Source of the DNA: a bacterium
Lineage (GTDB): Bacteria > Chloroflexota > Dormibacteria > UBA8260 > Bog-877
DNA length: 24,737 nt
Direction of reading: 5' to 3'
NCBI GenBank assembly: GCA_021802115.1
Contig: JAKABA010000044.1
Coordinates: 1 to 24,737, forward strand
Below the pieces are notes generated by a model. It did not search any database. It had not been told where the DNA came from and saw only the letters and a list, made by a program, of their open reading frames with translations. Positions 1 to 10,374 of the stretch are shown here, one piece after another; position 1 is the stretch's first letter; each line of letters opens with the position of its first letter. A program made the position numbers and the translations under genes.

Positions 1-120
1 GCCGCCAGGCCCGGCGGGTCCGCGACCCTCGACGCCGGGCCGGCGCCGATCGCCAGCACGAGGGCCGCAGCCTCGGCCTCGCCCGCCAGCCGGTGCCGTC
101 CGGCGGGCCCAGGCCGCGGC

Positions 121-867
121 TCACGGACCGGCCGACCGCCGCCACGGGAGCGGGACCGGCGCGGGGGTGGCCCGGCAGGCGAGCCCGGGGGCGTACCAGA
201 AGGCCCAGTCGCCCTCGGCCCCCAGCACGCAGTGGGCCGTGGACACCGTCCCGTACGCGGGGCCGTGGTGGCAGAAGCCGGCCGCGGTCCCCGCGGGGCC
301 GTGCCAGCGGCTCACGGCCTGCAGCTGGGCTCGGCAGGAACCGGCGTCGGTCGCCCGGCCGGCAGCGGCCAGTCGGGGCTGGGCGCGCCGAGCCAGGGGA
401 GGGGGCAGGGCATCCAGGCCGTCGACGGTGAGGGTGTGGACCCCGGGCTCCAGGGCGGTGAGGCGCAGGGTCGCCCCATCCCACTCGGCCACCATCGCGT
501 CGACTCGATCCGCCACCAGCAGGTTGAAGGGGTTGAAGGCCCCGGGGTCGAGGCCCTGGAGCCACGAGGGCGCCTCGGCGGCCCGGAGCAGCCGGAGGGC
601 CTGGATCGGCAGCTGGCCCCGGGAACGCCGCCCGGGGTCTGGGGGGACGCCGGTCCGGCGGTTGGTGAGCGCGGCCAGCAGGCCCCCCGCCTGGCAGCCG
701 AGCCAGGTGCCACCGGCCGTGAGGTCCCGGCCGGCCAGCGCCGGCGGGTCGCTGCCGGGGAGGAGCGCTGGCGCGGCGCTGGGGCGGTCCCGCCGCTCGT
801 CCCGGTTGGCCACCAGCACCACCGGCGCGCCGGGAACGCAGCGGTGGGCGACCAGGATGGTGCACAC
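121..867 (-). CDS. NRDE (TANGO2-like) family protein
   Basis: The protein is about 248 aa and belongs to the NRDE/TANGO2 (formerly DUF833) family, whose biochemical role is not settled; an Ntn-hydrolase-like fold has been proposed. Visible family motifs are VLVANRDE near the N-terminus, GGTWLG around residue 55 and ALTNRR soon after. An ATG at 876 would give MGPVC. I prefer the in-frame GTG at 867 because it gives MCTILVAH, placing Cys at residue 2 as usual in this family, where it could become the N-terminal nucleophile. It reads away from the AhpD-like gene, from which it is separated by about 80 bp. The family call is secure; the substrate is unknown. Confidence 0.85.
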   Translation of the reverse strand: MCTILVAHRCVPGAPVVLVANRDERRDRPSAAPALLPGSDPPALAGRDLTAGGTWLGCQAGGLLAALTNRRTGVPPDPGRRSRGQLPIQALRLLRAAEAPSWLQGLDPGAFNPFNLLVADRVDAMVAEWDGATLRLTALEPGVHTLTVDGLDALPPPLARRAQPRLAAAGRATDAGSCRAQLQAVSRWHGPAGTAAGFCHHGPAYGTVSTAHCVLGAEGDWAFWYAPGLACRATPAPVPLPWRRSAGP

Positions 868-904
868 GGGCCCCATTCTCAGCCCTGGGCCCGGGCCCCT
901 CCGG

Positions 905-910
905 TAGGCT
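905..910 (+). promoter_or_regulatory. Candidate -10 box TAGGCT
   Basis: The sequence CCGGTAGGCT ends 40 bp before the GTG start at 951. It matches the TAnnnT -10 pattern of high-GC bacteria, and an identical GGTAGGCT precedes the aldo/keto reductase gene at 3846. No convincing -35 is seen 16-18 bp upstream. Confidence 0.35.
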
Positions 911-950
911 GGCCGGTGGCTGCCGCCGAGGGACCGATGGAGGAGAGGCC

Positions 951-1580
951 GTGGACGAGGTGCTGGGCCCGCAGGACGGGCTGGGAGCCGCCGCTGAGCC
1001 GGAGCCGATCAGCTGGTTCCCGGTGACCCCCGAGGCCGAGCTGGAAGCCCCCGAGCGCGAGCTCTTCCAGAAGGTGCGGGAGCGCACCGGGGCGGTGCCC
1101 AACGTCTTTCGGGTCTACGCCTGGCGGCCCGAGCGACTGCGGGCCTGGTTCAGCCACTTCCGCCAGGTGATGCGGCCGACCCCCGGGCTGGGGGCGCGCG
1201 AGCGGGAGATGATCTCGGTGGCGGTGTCCATGGCCAACGGGTGCCTCTACTGCCTGGTCGCCCACGGCGCGGCCCTGCGGGAGCTCTGCGACGACCCGGT
1301 GGTCGCCGACCGGCTGACCCTGGACTACCGCCGGGTGCCGCTGCCGGAGCGGGAGCGGGCGATGCTGGACTACGCGGTCAAGCTGACCCGGGACCCCGTC
1401 CACTGCGACGCCGCCGACCTGGCCGCGCTGCGCCGGCTGGGCTTCACCGCGGAGGAGGTCTGGGACATCATTGAGGTGACGGCGATGTTCAACTTCACCA
1501 ATCGCCTGGCGATGGGCACCGGGATGCTGCCCAACCGCGAGGACCATCAGCGCTGCCGGGAGCGCCGGGACGGGGTTTGA
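951..1580 (+). CDS. Carboxymuconolactone decarboxylase / AhpD-like peroxidase-related protein
   Basis: A 209-aa protein of the CMD/AhpD alkylhydroperoxidase-like superfamily. The diagnostic signature is [12 protein letters not shown] at residues 96-107, with C98 and C101 as the redox CxxC pair and H105 as the associated histidine; E87 lies in the preceding helix. Family members reduce peroxides through the CxxC pair or act as decarboxylases. The intact CxxC favours a redox role, but the substrate cannot be told. The start is GTG at 951, preceded by GGAGGAGAGG-type Shine-Dalgarno bases at about 939-947. The stop at 1578-1580 overlaps the proposed -35 of dnaK, so the two genes are closely packed (104 bp gap) and co-oriented. 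Confidence 0.85.
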   Translation: MDEVLGPQDGLGAAAEPEPISWFPVTPEAELEAPERELFQKVRERTGAVPNVFRVYAWRPERLRAWFSHFRQVMRPTPGLGAREREMISVAVSMANGCLYCLVAHGAALRELCDDPVVADRLTLDYRRVPLPERERAMLDYAVKLTRDPVHCDAADLAALRRLGFTAEEVWDIIEVTAMFNFTNRLAMGTGMLPNREDHQRCRERRDGV

Positions 1581-1604
1581 CCCGCGGCGCCGGGCGGGTA
1601 GGGT
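1577..1604 (+). promoter_or_regulatory. Candidate dnaK promoter (TTGACC-N16-TAGGGT)
   Basis: TTGACC at 1577-1582 and TAGGGT at 1599-1604 are separated by 16 bp and lie about 80 bp before the dnaK ATG. The -35 overlaps the stop codon of the upstream gene. No CIRCE element (TTAGCACTC...GAGTGCTAA) and no HAIR element (CTTGAGT...ACTCAAG) was seen in this interval, so heat-shock control by HrcA or HspR is not supported here. Confidence 0.45.
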
Positions 1605-1684
1605 AGAGGCGTCGGACCCGGCCACGGGGCGCAGGCTCCAGCGGTCGCCGGATCCAGAGCACCAAGGGAGGTAGCGAGAGCTTC

Positions 1685-3610
1685 ATGGCCAAGACCGTGG
1701 GTATCGATCTGGGTACCACCAACTCGGTGGTCGCCGTCATGGAGGGTGGCGAGCCGGTCGTCATCGCCAACACCGAGGGCGGGCGGACGACCCCATCGGT
1801 TGTCGCCTTCACCAAGGGGGGGGAGCGGCTGGTCGGGCAGCTGGCCCGGCGTCAGGCCGCCGTCAACCCGGAGAACACCGTCTACTCGATCAAGCGCTTC
1901 ATGGGACGCCTCTTCAACGAGGTCTCCAGCGAGCGGGCCATCGTCCCCTACAAGGTGATGAGCGGCAAGGACGGGCGCGCCGAGGTCGAGCTCCAGGGGA
2001 CGCACTACACGCCCGAGGAGATCTCGGCGATGATCCTGCAGAAGCTGAAGGCTGACGCCGAGGCCTACCTGGGGGAGAAGGTCACCGACGCGGTGATCAC
2101 CGTCCCGGCCTACTTCAACGACGCCCAGCGGCAGGCGACCAAGAACGCCGGCCAGATCGCCGGGCTCAACGTCCTGCGCATCATCAACGAGCCCACCGCG
2201 GCCTCCCTGGCCTATGGCCTGGAGCGCAAGGAGTCGGAGAAGATCCTGGTCTTCGACTTGGGGGGCGGCACCTTCGACGTCTCGATCCTGGAGGTCGGCG
2301 AGGGCGTTTTCGAGGTCAAGGCCACCAACGGCGACACCCACCTCGGCGGAGACGACTACGACCGGCGCCTGGTGGACTGGATGGCCGAGGAGTTCAAGCG
2401 CGACCAGGGCATCGACCTCAAGGGCGATCGCCAGGCGCTGCAGCGGCTGACCGAGGCGGCCGAGAAGGCCAAGATCGAGCTCTCCCAGCTGCAGGAGACC
2501 TCGATCAACCTGCCCTTCATCACCGCCGACCAGAACGGGCCCAAGCACCTCGACATGCGGGTCTCGCGAGCCAAGTTCGAGCAGCTGACCCAAGACCTAA
2601 CCGAGCGTTGCCGCAAGCCCTTCGAGAGCGCCCTCAAGGACGCCGGGATGACGGTCGCCGACCTCGACGAGGTGATCATGGTCGGGGGCTCGACCCGCAT
2701 GCCCGTGGTCCAGGAGCTGGTCCAGTCGATCGCCAAGAAGGAGCCGCACCGGGGGGTGAACCCGGACGAGGTGGTCGCCGTCGGGGCCGCCATCCAGGCG
2801 GGGGTCCTGAAGGGCGAGGTCAAGGACGTCCTCCTCCTCGACGTCACCCCGCTCTCGCTAGGGATCATGACCGAGGGCGAGGTCAACACCCGTCTGATCG
2901 AGCGCAACACCACCATCCCCGCCAGCAAGTCCCAGGTCTTCTCCACGGCGGCCGACAGCCAGCCCTCGGTGGAGATCGTGGTCCTCCAGGGCGAGCGGCC
3001 GCTGGCCCGCGACAACCGGACCCTGGGCCGCTTCATGCTGGACGGGATCCCGCCGGCCCCGCGCGGGATGCCGCAGATCGAGGTCACCTTCGACATCGAC
3101 GTCAACGGCATCCTCAACGTGACCGCCAAGGACCGGGGCACCGGGCGGGAGCAGAAGGTGACCATCACCGGCTCCACCACCCTGCAGAAGAACGAGGTGG
3201 AGCGGCTGGTGAAGGAGGCCGAGGTCCACGCCGAGGAGGACCGCGTCCGCGCCGAGGAGATCGAGGTCCGCAACCGCGCCGACTCCGTGGTCTACTCGGC
3301 GGAGAAGACCCTGCGCGATCACGGGGACAAGGTCTCCAGCGAGGTCCGCGACGAGGTCACCCAGAAGATCGACGCCTTGAAGGCGGCGATCGCGGCCAAG
3401 GACGTGGCCGCCATGCGCACCGGCGAGACCGAGCTGACCGCGGCCGTCCAGAAGATCGGCGAGGCGGTGTACGCCAGCAGCGCCGGGGCTCCCCCCGCGG
3501 CCGATGGGACGGGCGGCGCCAGCGGCGGCGAGGGCAGCCCGTCGGGCACCGCCCCAGAGGCCGGGGCCGGAGGCGAGGACGTGGTCGACGCCGAGTTCAA
3601 GGAGGTGTGA
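1685..3610 (+). CDS. dnaK: Chaperone protein DnaK (Hsp70)
   Basis: A 641-aa cytoplasmic Hsp70 of typical bacterial length. The ATPase domain spans residues 1-380: phosphate-1 loop GIDLGTTNS (6-14), catalytic K70 in [19 protein letters not shown] (168-179), phosphate-2 [12 protein letters not shown] (189-200), and adenosine motif VGGSTRMP (333-340). The interdomain linker [10 protein letters not shown] is at 381-390, followed by the peptide-binding beta domain, the helical lid, and a flexible Gly/Ser/Ala tail ending DAEFKEV, like the C-terminus of many DnaKs. It binds and releases unfolded peptides under ATP, helped by DnaJ and GrpE; neither co-chaperone gene is adjacent. ATG at 1685 follows AAGGGAGGT at about 1664-1672. 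ClpB, its disaggregation partner, is encoded 1.3 kb downstream. Confidence 0.98.
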   Translation: MAKTVGIDLGTTNSVVAVMEGGEPVVIANTEGGRTTPSVVAFTKGGERLVGQLARRQAAVNPENTVYSIKRFMGRLFNEVSSERAIVPYKVMSGKDGRAEVELQGTHYTPEEISAMILQKLKADAEAYLGEKVTDAVITVPAYFNDAQRQATKNAGQIAGLNVLRIINEPTAASLAYGLERKESEKILVFDLGGGTFDVSILEVGEGVFEVKATNGDTHLGGDDYDRRLVDWMAEEFKRDQGIDLKGDRQALQRLTEAAEKAKIELSQLQETSINLPFITADQNGPKHLDMRVSRAKFEQLTQDLTERCRKPFESALKDAGMTVADLDEVIMVGGSTRMPVVQELVQSIAKKEPHRGVNPDEVVAVGAAIQAGVLKGEVKDVLLLDVTPLSLGIMTEGEVNTRLIERNTTIPASKSQVFSTAADSQPSVEIVVLQGERPLARDNRTLGRFMLDGIPPAPRGMPQIEVTFDIDVNGILNVTAKDRGTGREQKVTITGSTTLQKNEVERLVKEAEVHAEEDRVRAEEIEVRNRADSVVYSAEKTLRDHGDKVSSEVRDEVTQKIDALKAAIAAKDVAAMRTGETELTAAVQKIGEAVYASSAGAPPAADGTGGASGGEGSPSGTAPEAGAGGEDVVDAEFKEV

Positions 3611-3800
3611 CCGGCTCGGGCCGGCATCCTCGAACTGGGGCTCGGCGACCGGCCCGGCCACCGCAGGCGGCGGGGCCGGTCCCGGCCGCTCGCCTCTCCG
3701 GTCCCGCAGCCGGAGGTGAGCCGGGAGGTTGCCGCCGGCTGCGGCCCCACCGTCGGCGGTCAGGGGCGCTGTTGAATCACGACTCTGCGACCACGGCCGG

Positions 3801-3806
3801 TAGGCT
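3801..3806 (+). promoter_or_regulatory. Candidate -10 box TAGGCT upstream of the aldo/keto reductase
   Basis: CGGTAGGCTGG lies 40 bp before the ATG at 3846 and repeats the TAGGCT found before the gene at 951. A TTGAAT at 3772-3777 is 23 bp upstream, too far for a standard -35. The rest of the 235-bp interval 3611-3845 is GC-rich and shows no gene. Confidence 0.35.
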
Positions 3807-3845
3807 GGGGCTCGTCAACAACATCACCACCGGGGGTGCGCGCCA

Positions 3846-4817
3846 ATGCCGATGATCTACCGACGTCTGGGCCGCTCCGGCCTCAAGGTCAGCTTGCTCT
3901 CCCTGGGATCCTGGGTCACCTTCGGGACCCAGATGGACGAGGACCGGGCGCTGCAGTGCATGACCGCCGCCCGTGAGGGCGGGGTCAACTTCTTCGACAA
4001 CGCCGAGGTCTACGCCGGCGGCGAGTCGGAGCGGATCATGGGCCGGGTCCTGGCCCGGGCCGGCTGGCCGCGGCACAGCTACGTGGTCTCGACCAAGTTC
4101 TACTGGGGCATCCACGAAGGGGTGAACACCGAGAACACCCTGAACCGCAAGTACCTGCTCCAGGCCATGGACGCCTCCCTGGAACGGTTCCAGCTGGACT
4201 TCGTCGACCTCATCTTCTGCCACCGCCCCGACCCCGAGACCCCGATCGAGGAGACGGTCTTCGCCATGCACGACCTGATCGACCGGGGGAAGGCGCTCTA
4301 CTGGGGCGTCTCGGAGTGGTCGCCGGACGAGATCCGCGCCGCCTACGGGATCGCCGAGCGCCACCACCTGCACAAGCCGGTGATGGAGCAGCCCCAGTAC
4401 CACCTCTTCGCCCGCAACCGGGTGGAGCAGGAGTACGAGCGGCTCTACGAGGACTGGGGGCTGGGGTTGACCACCTGGAGCCCGCTGGCGTCGGGCTTGC
4501 TCACTGGCAAGTACGTGGACGGGATTCCCGCCGGCAGCCGGGCCACCCTGCCCGGCTACGAGTGGCTTCGCGACGACCTGGTCGACCCCGGGCGCAACGC
4601 CGCGGTGCGCAAGCTGCAGGGCATCGCCCGTGAGCTGGAGTGCAGCATGGCCCAGCTGGCCATCGCCTGGTGCGCCCACAACCCGCACGTCTCCTCGGTC
4701 ATCACCGGGGCCACCAGCGTGGAGCAGGTGCGCGAGAACCTGGGCGCCCTCGAGGTGCTGCCCAAGCTGACCGACGCCGTCTGCCAGCGCATCGACGCCA
4801 TCACGCGGGCCGGCTGA
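3846..4817 (+). CDS. Aldo/keto reductase, Kv-beta-like group
   Basis: A 323-aa NADPH-dependent oxidoreductase with a TIM-barrel fold. The catalytic tetrad is readable: D51 (FFDNAEVY), Y56, K84 (VSTKFYW) and H126 (IFCHRPDP). The opening [11 protein letters not shown] and [10 protein letters not shown] are characteristic of the AKR group that includes the voltage-gated potassium channel beta subunits and bacterial YghZ-type enzymes. [13 protein letters not shown] (about 215-227) and [12 protein letters not shown] near the C-terminus form the cofactor site. Such enzymes reduce reactive carbonyls such as methylglyoxal; the physiological substrate is not readable. The gene lies between dnaK and clpB in the same direction, which suggests a stress context, and has its own terminator-like hairpin. 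Confidence 0.92.
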   Translation: MPMIYRRLGRSGLKVSLLSLGSWVTFGTQMDEDRALQCMTAAREGGVNFFDNAEVYAGGESERIMGRVLARAGWPRHSYVVSTKFYWGIHEGVNTENTLNRKYLLQAMDASLERFQLDFVDLIFCHRPDPETPIEETVFAMHDLIDRGKALYWGVSEWSPDEIRAAYGIAERHHLHKPVMEQPQYHLFARNRVEQEYERLYEDWGLGLTTWSPLASGLLTGKYVDGIPAGSRATLPGYEWLRDDLVDPGRNAAVRKLQGIARELECSMAQLAIAWCAHNPHVSSVITGATSVEQVRENLGALEVLPKLTDAVCQRIDAITRAG

Positions 4818-4823
4818 TCGCGG

Positions 4824-4854
4824 CGCGGGCCGGGAGCGGCGCTCCCGGCCCGCG
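4824..4854 (+). terminator. Strong hairpin after the aldo/keto reductase gene
   Basis: A perfect 14-bp inverted repeat (arms 4824-4837 and 4841-4854, 3-nt loop GGC) starts 7 bp after the stop at 4817. There is no T-run, as is common for terminators in high-GC genomes. It separates this gene from clpB. Confidence 0.6.
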
Positions 4855-4952
4855 GCCGGGGCCGTTTCAGCGAGCGCGCCCCGCGGGTAGACAGTTCCTG
4901 GGCGGTTCGCCGGTGGCCATTCCCCGGCAGCGCCCGCCAGGAGTTCTGCCCA

Positions 4953-7634
<2,682 letters not shown>

Positions 7635-7646
7635 GGGGGGGATCCG

Positions 7647-8006
7647 CTACCAGGCCGCCTCGGTGCGCTGGCCGGCGGCCCGCAGGGCGGTGAGGACCGC
7701 CTCTGCGTCCGGGGCCAAGGGGGGAGCGACCCGGATCGCCTCCAGTCGCGACCGGGCCACCACCAGCTCGACCTGGCGGCGGTCCAGGTGCGGCTTGGGG
7801 CTGAGCGGTCCCGTGAAGGCCTGGAGGGCCGCGCCGGCGCGCTCGCGCAGAGCCCGCGGGGAGAGTTCGCCCGCCCGCACCCGGTAGCGGCCCGCCTCCT
7901 GGACCAGCTGGAAGCGGTAGGCCACGCGCCCGGCCCGGGCACAGGCCTCGCAGCGCTCGTGGGGCTCCCCGGGGATCTCCGGGCGCTTGAGGCAGATCCG
8001 GCACAC
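7647..8006 (-). CDS. Small zinc-ribbon-like hypothetical protein
   Basis: A 119-aa protein not recognised beyond its N-terminus. C2-x2-C5 and C19-x2-C22 (MCRICLKR...RCEACARAG) form a likely treble-clef or zinc-ribbon metal site, suggesting nucleic-acid or protein binding. The rest is Arg/Ala/Leu-rich and predicted helical, with VQEAGRYRVRAGELSPRAL in the middle. The start is GTG at 8006, giving the Cys at residue 2. An overlapping reading frame on the same strand (7417-8004) has shadow-type composition and was not chosen. The gene ends 12 bp from the clpB stop and is convergent with it. I take it as real because of the paired CxxC motifs. Confidence 0.65.
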   Translation of the reverse strand: MCRICLKRPEIPGEPHERCEACARAGRVAYRFQLVQEAGRYRVRAGELSPRALRERAGAALQAFTGPLSPKPHLDRRQVELVVARSRLEAIRVAPPLAPDAEAVLTALRAAGQRTEAAW

Positions 8007-8092
8007 GCCCCGAGTCTACGAGGTGCCCGCCCGGCGTGTCGGAGGCTCAGGCGTCAGGCCCCTCCGGGGCCCCGCCAGCCGGCGGGGCGCGG

Positions 8093-9292
8093 TCACCGGG
8101 CCCGGGGGCCGTGGGTCCGGGGTGGGGCTGGCGGTGGCGGCTGGCCGCGCGCGGTGCGGCGCTGGGCGGTGAGCTCCCGGACGGTCTGGGTCTCGGCGGT
8201 CGGCGGCTGGCGGTCTGGCGGCCGCAGCGGCACGAAGGAGGCGCCGAGGACGGCCGACCGGGGCCCCGACCACGGACCGGGCGGGGCTGCCACCAGGTCG
8301 GCCAGGGCCCAGGCGATCCCCTCGTAGTTCACCCGCCAGCCCCGGAAGTGCGGCCAGGCCCCCCCGGGGGTGCGCTCCACCACCCAGCCGGCGCGCTCCA
8401 TGCGGATGACGGCGTCGGCGAACTCTCGCTCCGTGAGCTGCAGGGGATCCTCCGGGTGGGGGTCCGGGTCAAAGGGGATCTCGGCCACCTCGGCCACCGC
8501 CCGCAGGCAGACCGTGCCCATGCGCAGGAGCGGCCGGGCCTGGGCCGGCGCCGACAGCGGGCAGAGGGCGAGGTGGAGCGCCGCCGCGTCCATGACCGCC
8601 AGCAGCCCCAGGACCCACGACCGCAGCGGGTCTGGGGAGCGGAAGTAGAGGAGGGTGGAGTAGCTGCTGTGGCTCTCGGCGACGTCGGCGGCCCACTCCT
8701 CCCAGCGGCTGTAGAGCGCGGGCAGGCTGTCCAGGCTGCCGATGAGGGCGTGGCGGGCCAGGATCTCCGGTCCCCAGGCTGGGGCCCCGCCGCTGCTCTC
8801 CAGCATCGTGACCAGCCGTTCGCGGCGGTTGTAGGCGGCGTAGAGGGTGGGCAGGTAGGAGATCTGGAGCGCCACCATCACCAACCCGGTGGCCGCCTCC
8901 GCGAAGACCACGGCCGTCGCGGGGCCACCGCGGGTGGCGGCGAAGCCCAGGGTGAACATGGAGGAGCCGCTGAGGCGCAGGGCCGCGGGGAAGCTGCCAC
9001 GGATGAGCGGCCAGAGGATGAGGGCGTAGCTCAGGATCAGCAGGCTGCTCCACACCGCGAGGCGGAGCAGGAGGAAGACCGGGGCGAGATAGGCCAGGGT
9101 CCGGTCCCGGTCGACGTAGTCGCGCTGGCGCCGGGCCATCGCGGCGAAGGCGCCCCGGGTCAGGCCGGCGAGCCAGGCGGAGAGCCGGGAGGTGGTGGCT
9201 CGCGGCACGACCAGGGCCCCGACGACGCTGGCCATGGTCCAGACGGTGCCCGCCACCCCGAGCAGCAAGGCGGCGATGCGCAGCGCGGTCAA
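8093..9292 (-). CDS. Membrane protein with potassium-channel-like pore segment
   Basis: A 399-aa protein with three hydrophobic helices: residues 4-28, 66-97 and 124-152. Between the second and third lies LSGSSMFTLGFAAT (107-120), which resembles a pore helix plus selectivity filter; TLGFAA stands where two-TM potassium channels have TVGYGD. After the last helix come a positively charged stop (YNRRERL) and a long cytosolic part of about 240 residues with no domain I recognise, then a Pro/Arg-rich tail. The order TM-pore-TM-cytosolic region is that of an ion channel of the Ion_trans_2 type, but the filter is not canonical, so conductance is an inference. The start is ATG at 9292. Confidence 0.65.
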   Translation of the reverse strand: MTALRIAALLLGVAGTVWTMASVVGALVVPRATTSRLSAWLAGLTRGAFAAMARRQRDYVDRDRTLAYLAPVFLLLRLAVWSSLLILSYALILWPLIRGSFPAALRLSGSSMFTLGFAATRGGPATAVVFAEAATGLVMVALQISYLPTLYAAYNRRERLVTMLESSGGAPAWGPEILARHALIGSLDSLPALYSRWEEWAADVAESHSSYSTLLYFRSPDPLRSWVLGLLAVMDAAALHLALCPLSAPAQARPLLRMGTVCLRAVAEVAEIPFDPDPHPEDPLQLTEREFADAVIRMERAGWVVERTPGGAWPHFRGWRVNYEGIAWALADLVAAPPGPWSGPRSAVLGASFVPLRPPDRQPPTAETQTVRELTAQRRTARGQPPPPAPPRTHGPRAR

Positions 9293-9454
9293 GGGGTGGG
9301 CCCCATCGGGGGCCGCGGCCGGTGCCCCGGGCTCGGGGTGCTCACGATCAGGAGGCCCGTCTCAGCCAGGTCACGGCCGCAAGGGTATCCCGCCGGCCGG
9401 CGGAGCGCCTCCAGCCCCCGCCCACCGTCCGCCCCGGGGGCCGGCCGGCTGCGC

Positions 9455-9832
9455 TCAGGAGCGGACCGCGTGGATCAGGGCCGGGATGTAGACCAGAGCC
9501 CCAATGACGGCGGCACCGACGGCCGCCACCAGCACCACCCCGGCGGCAAGGTCCTTGACCACCCCGACGGCCGGATCCTGGGCCGGGTGCACCAGGTCCA
9601 GGACCGCCTCGATGGCGCTGTTGACGGTCTCGGCCAGGATGACGGCGAGGATCGCGAAGACCACCGCCACCCACTGACCGATCCCCACGCGGAGCACGAA
9701 CCCCAGACTGGCGGCGGCGGCCGCCGCCACCAGGTGGACGCGCATGTGACGCTGATGGCGCACCATCCAGACCACGCCGCGCCCAGCATCTCGGAAGGAG
9801 CGGCGCACGGATCGCTGGCGGGGTGGGAGCAT
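9455..9832 (-). CDS. Diacylglycerol kinase / undecaprenol kinase family protein (DgkA-like)
   Basis: A 125-aa integral membrane kinase with three transmembrane helices (about 33-49, 53-75, 95-117). The family core is clear: AETVNSAIEAVLDL with E68, N71 and E75, then KDLAAGVVLVAA with K93 and D94. In Gram-positive members this enzyme phosphorylates undecaprenol for cell-wall lipid recycling. The first-helix metal ligand is unusual: the family pattern E-x-N-x-R-x-H reads Q27-R-H-M-R-V-H here, so the usual Glu appears to be Gln. ATG at 9832 has a TATTCT (plus-strand 9842-9847) only 9 nt upstream and no Shine-Dalgarno sequence, so the mRNA may be almost leaderless. Confidence 0.85.
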   Translation of the reverse strand: MLPPRQRSVRRSFRDAGRGVVWMVRHQRHMRVHLVAAAAAASLGFVLRVGIGQWVAVVFAILAVILAETVNSAIEAVLDLVHPAQDPAVGVVKDLAAGVVLVAAVGAAVIGALVYIPALIHAVRS

Positions 9833-10193
9833 ACCCTGCCGAGAATACGGAGCTTAGGGGCCGGGCCGGTGGTTCGAGAGAGCGCGAGCCGCCGGCGCCG
9901 GTGAGGGCAGGCGAGCTTGCTGTGCCCTCCGGCCCGGCCGAGTTGCCCCGCCCGGTGGCCTGGCCGGCGGTCCCGGTGCACCTTGGGGCTTGGGCGGACG
10001 GCCTCGAACCGCACCGGGACCGGCCCCTGACCACCGGCCAGTCCCAAGTGGCGCCTGAGGCGGCCCGGGACATCGCGTCCCTACAACCCTCCACCAGTGC
10101 CGATCGCCTGGCGCCACACTGACGGCCGCGCCGCTGCGGGCAGGCCGCCTCTGCTCATCCGGGTACAACGTGATCTGGTCCTTCATGACCGGA

Positions 10194-10234
10194 CAGAATC
10201 GCTGAACTGTTAGGGGTGGTCAGAATCGCTGAAC
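10194..10234. repeat. 14-bp direct repeat, possible insertion-sequence end remnant
   Basis: CAGAATCGCTGAAC occurs at 10194-10207 and again at 10221-10234, a 27-bp period. On the minus strand this reads as two GTTCAGCGATTCTG copies shortly before an ATG at 10186. Multiple short terminal repeats ahead of the first gene are typical of IS21-type ends. No transposase homology survives downstream, so this is at most a remnant; a paired regulator-binding site is the alternative. Confidence 0.4.
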
Positions 10235-10257
10235 CACAACAACCACAACACGCGCCC

Positions 10258-10287
10258 TTGACAGGCCTTCGGCCTGACTTCTACGAT
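10258..10287 (+). promoter_or_regulatory. Promoter TTGACA-N18-TACGAT with a palindrome in the spacer
   Basis: TTGACA at 10258-10263 is a perfect -35 and TACGAT at 10282-10287 a good -10, 18 bp apart. The spacer holds the inverted repeat CAGGCC-TTC-GGCCTG (10262-10276), which overlaps the -35 and could be an operator. It lies about 87 bp before the phosphoesterase start at 10374. Confidence 0.55.
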
Positions 10288-10362
10288 GACCCGGTCCGGC
10301 TCGCGACGCCGACCTAACGTAGCCCTGCTCAGACGGATCAGGCGTTGATTCAGGGAGTGCAT

Positions 10363-10374
10363 TAGCTATAGCTA
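10363..10374. promoter_or_regulatory. 12-bp palindrome overlapping the start codon
   Basis: TAGCTATAGCTA is a perfect palindrome whose last base is the A of the ATG at 10374. TTGATT at 10345-10350 and TATAGC at 10367-10372 (16-bp spacer) could form a second promoter. In that case transcription would begin at about the in-frame GTG codon at 10380, giving a leaderless message. Confidence 0.3.

Larger units (their letters stand above)
9833..10373. other. 541-bp intergenic region without a supported gene
   Basis: Six-frame reading gives only shadow-like, compositionally biased ORFs. The stretch holds the short leader of the DgkA-like gene on the left, a 14-bp direct repeat at 10194-10234 and, on the right, the promoter and start-site palindrome of the first phosphoesterase. 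Its AT content rises after about 10150, which marks it as regulatory or as the scar of an insertion. Confidence 0.5.

Noticed and set aside
1..120. Possible minus-strand gene running off the left edge (frame reading LAGEAEAAALVLAIGAGPA)
   Set aside because: Only 40 codons are visible, two frames compete, and no start or motif decides between them.
1605..1684. HAIR or CIRCE heat-shock operator upstream of dnaK
   Set aside because: Neither inverted-repeat consensus is present on inspection.
4865..4893. clpB promoter TTTCAG-N17-TAGACA
   Set aside because: Spacing is right but both boxes match the consensus poorly; not strong enough to list.
8036..9904. 622-codon plus-strand frame opposite the channel-like gene
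   Set aside because: Gly/Arg/Gln-rich shadow without hydrophobic pattern; the minus-strand proteins have clear helices and motifs.
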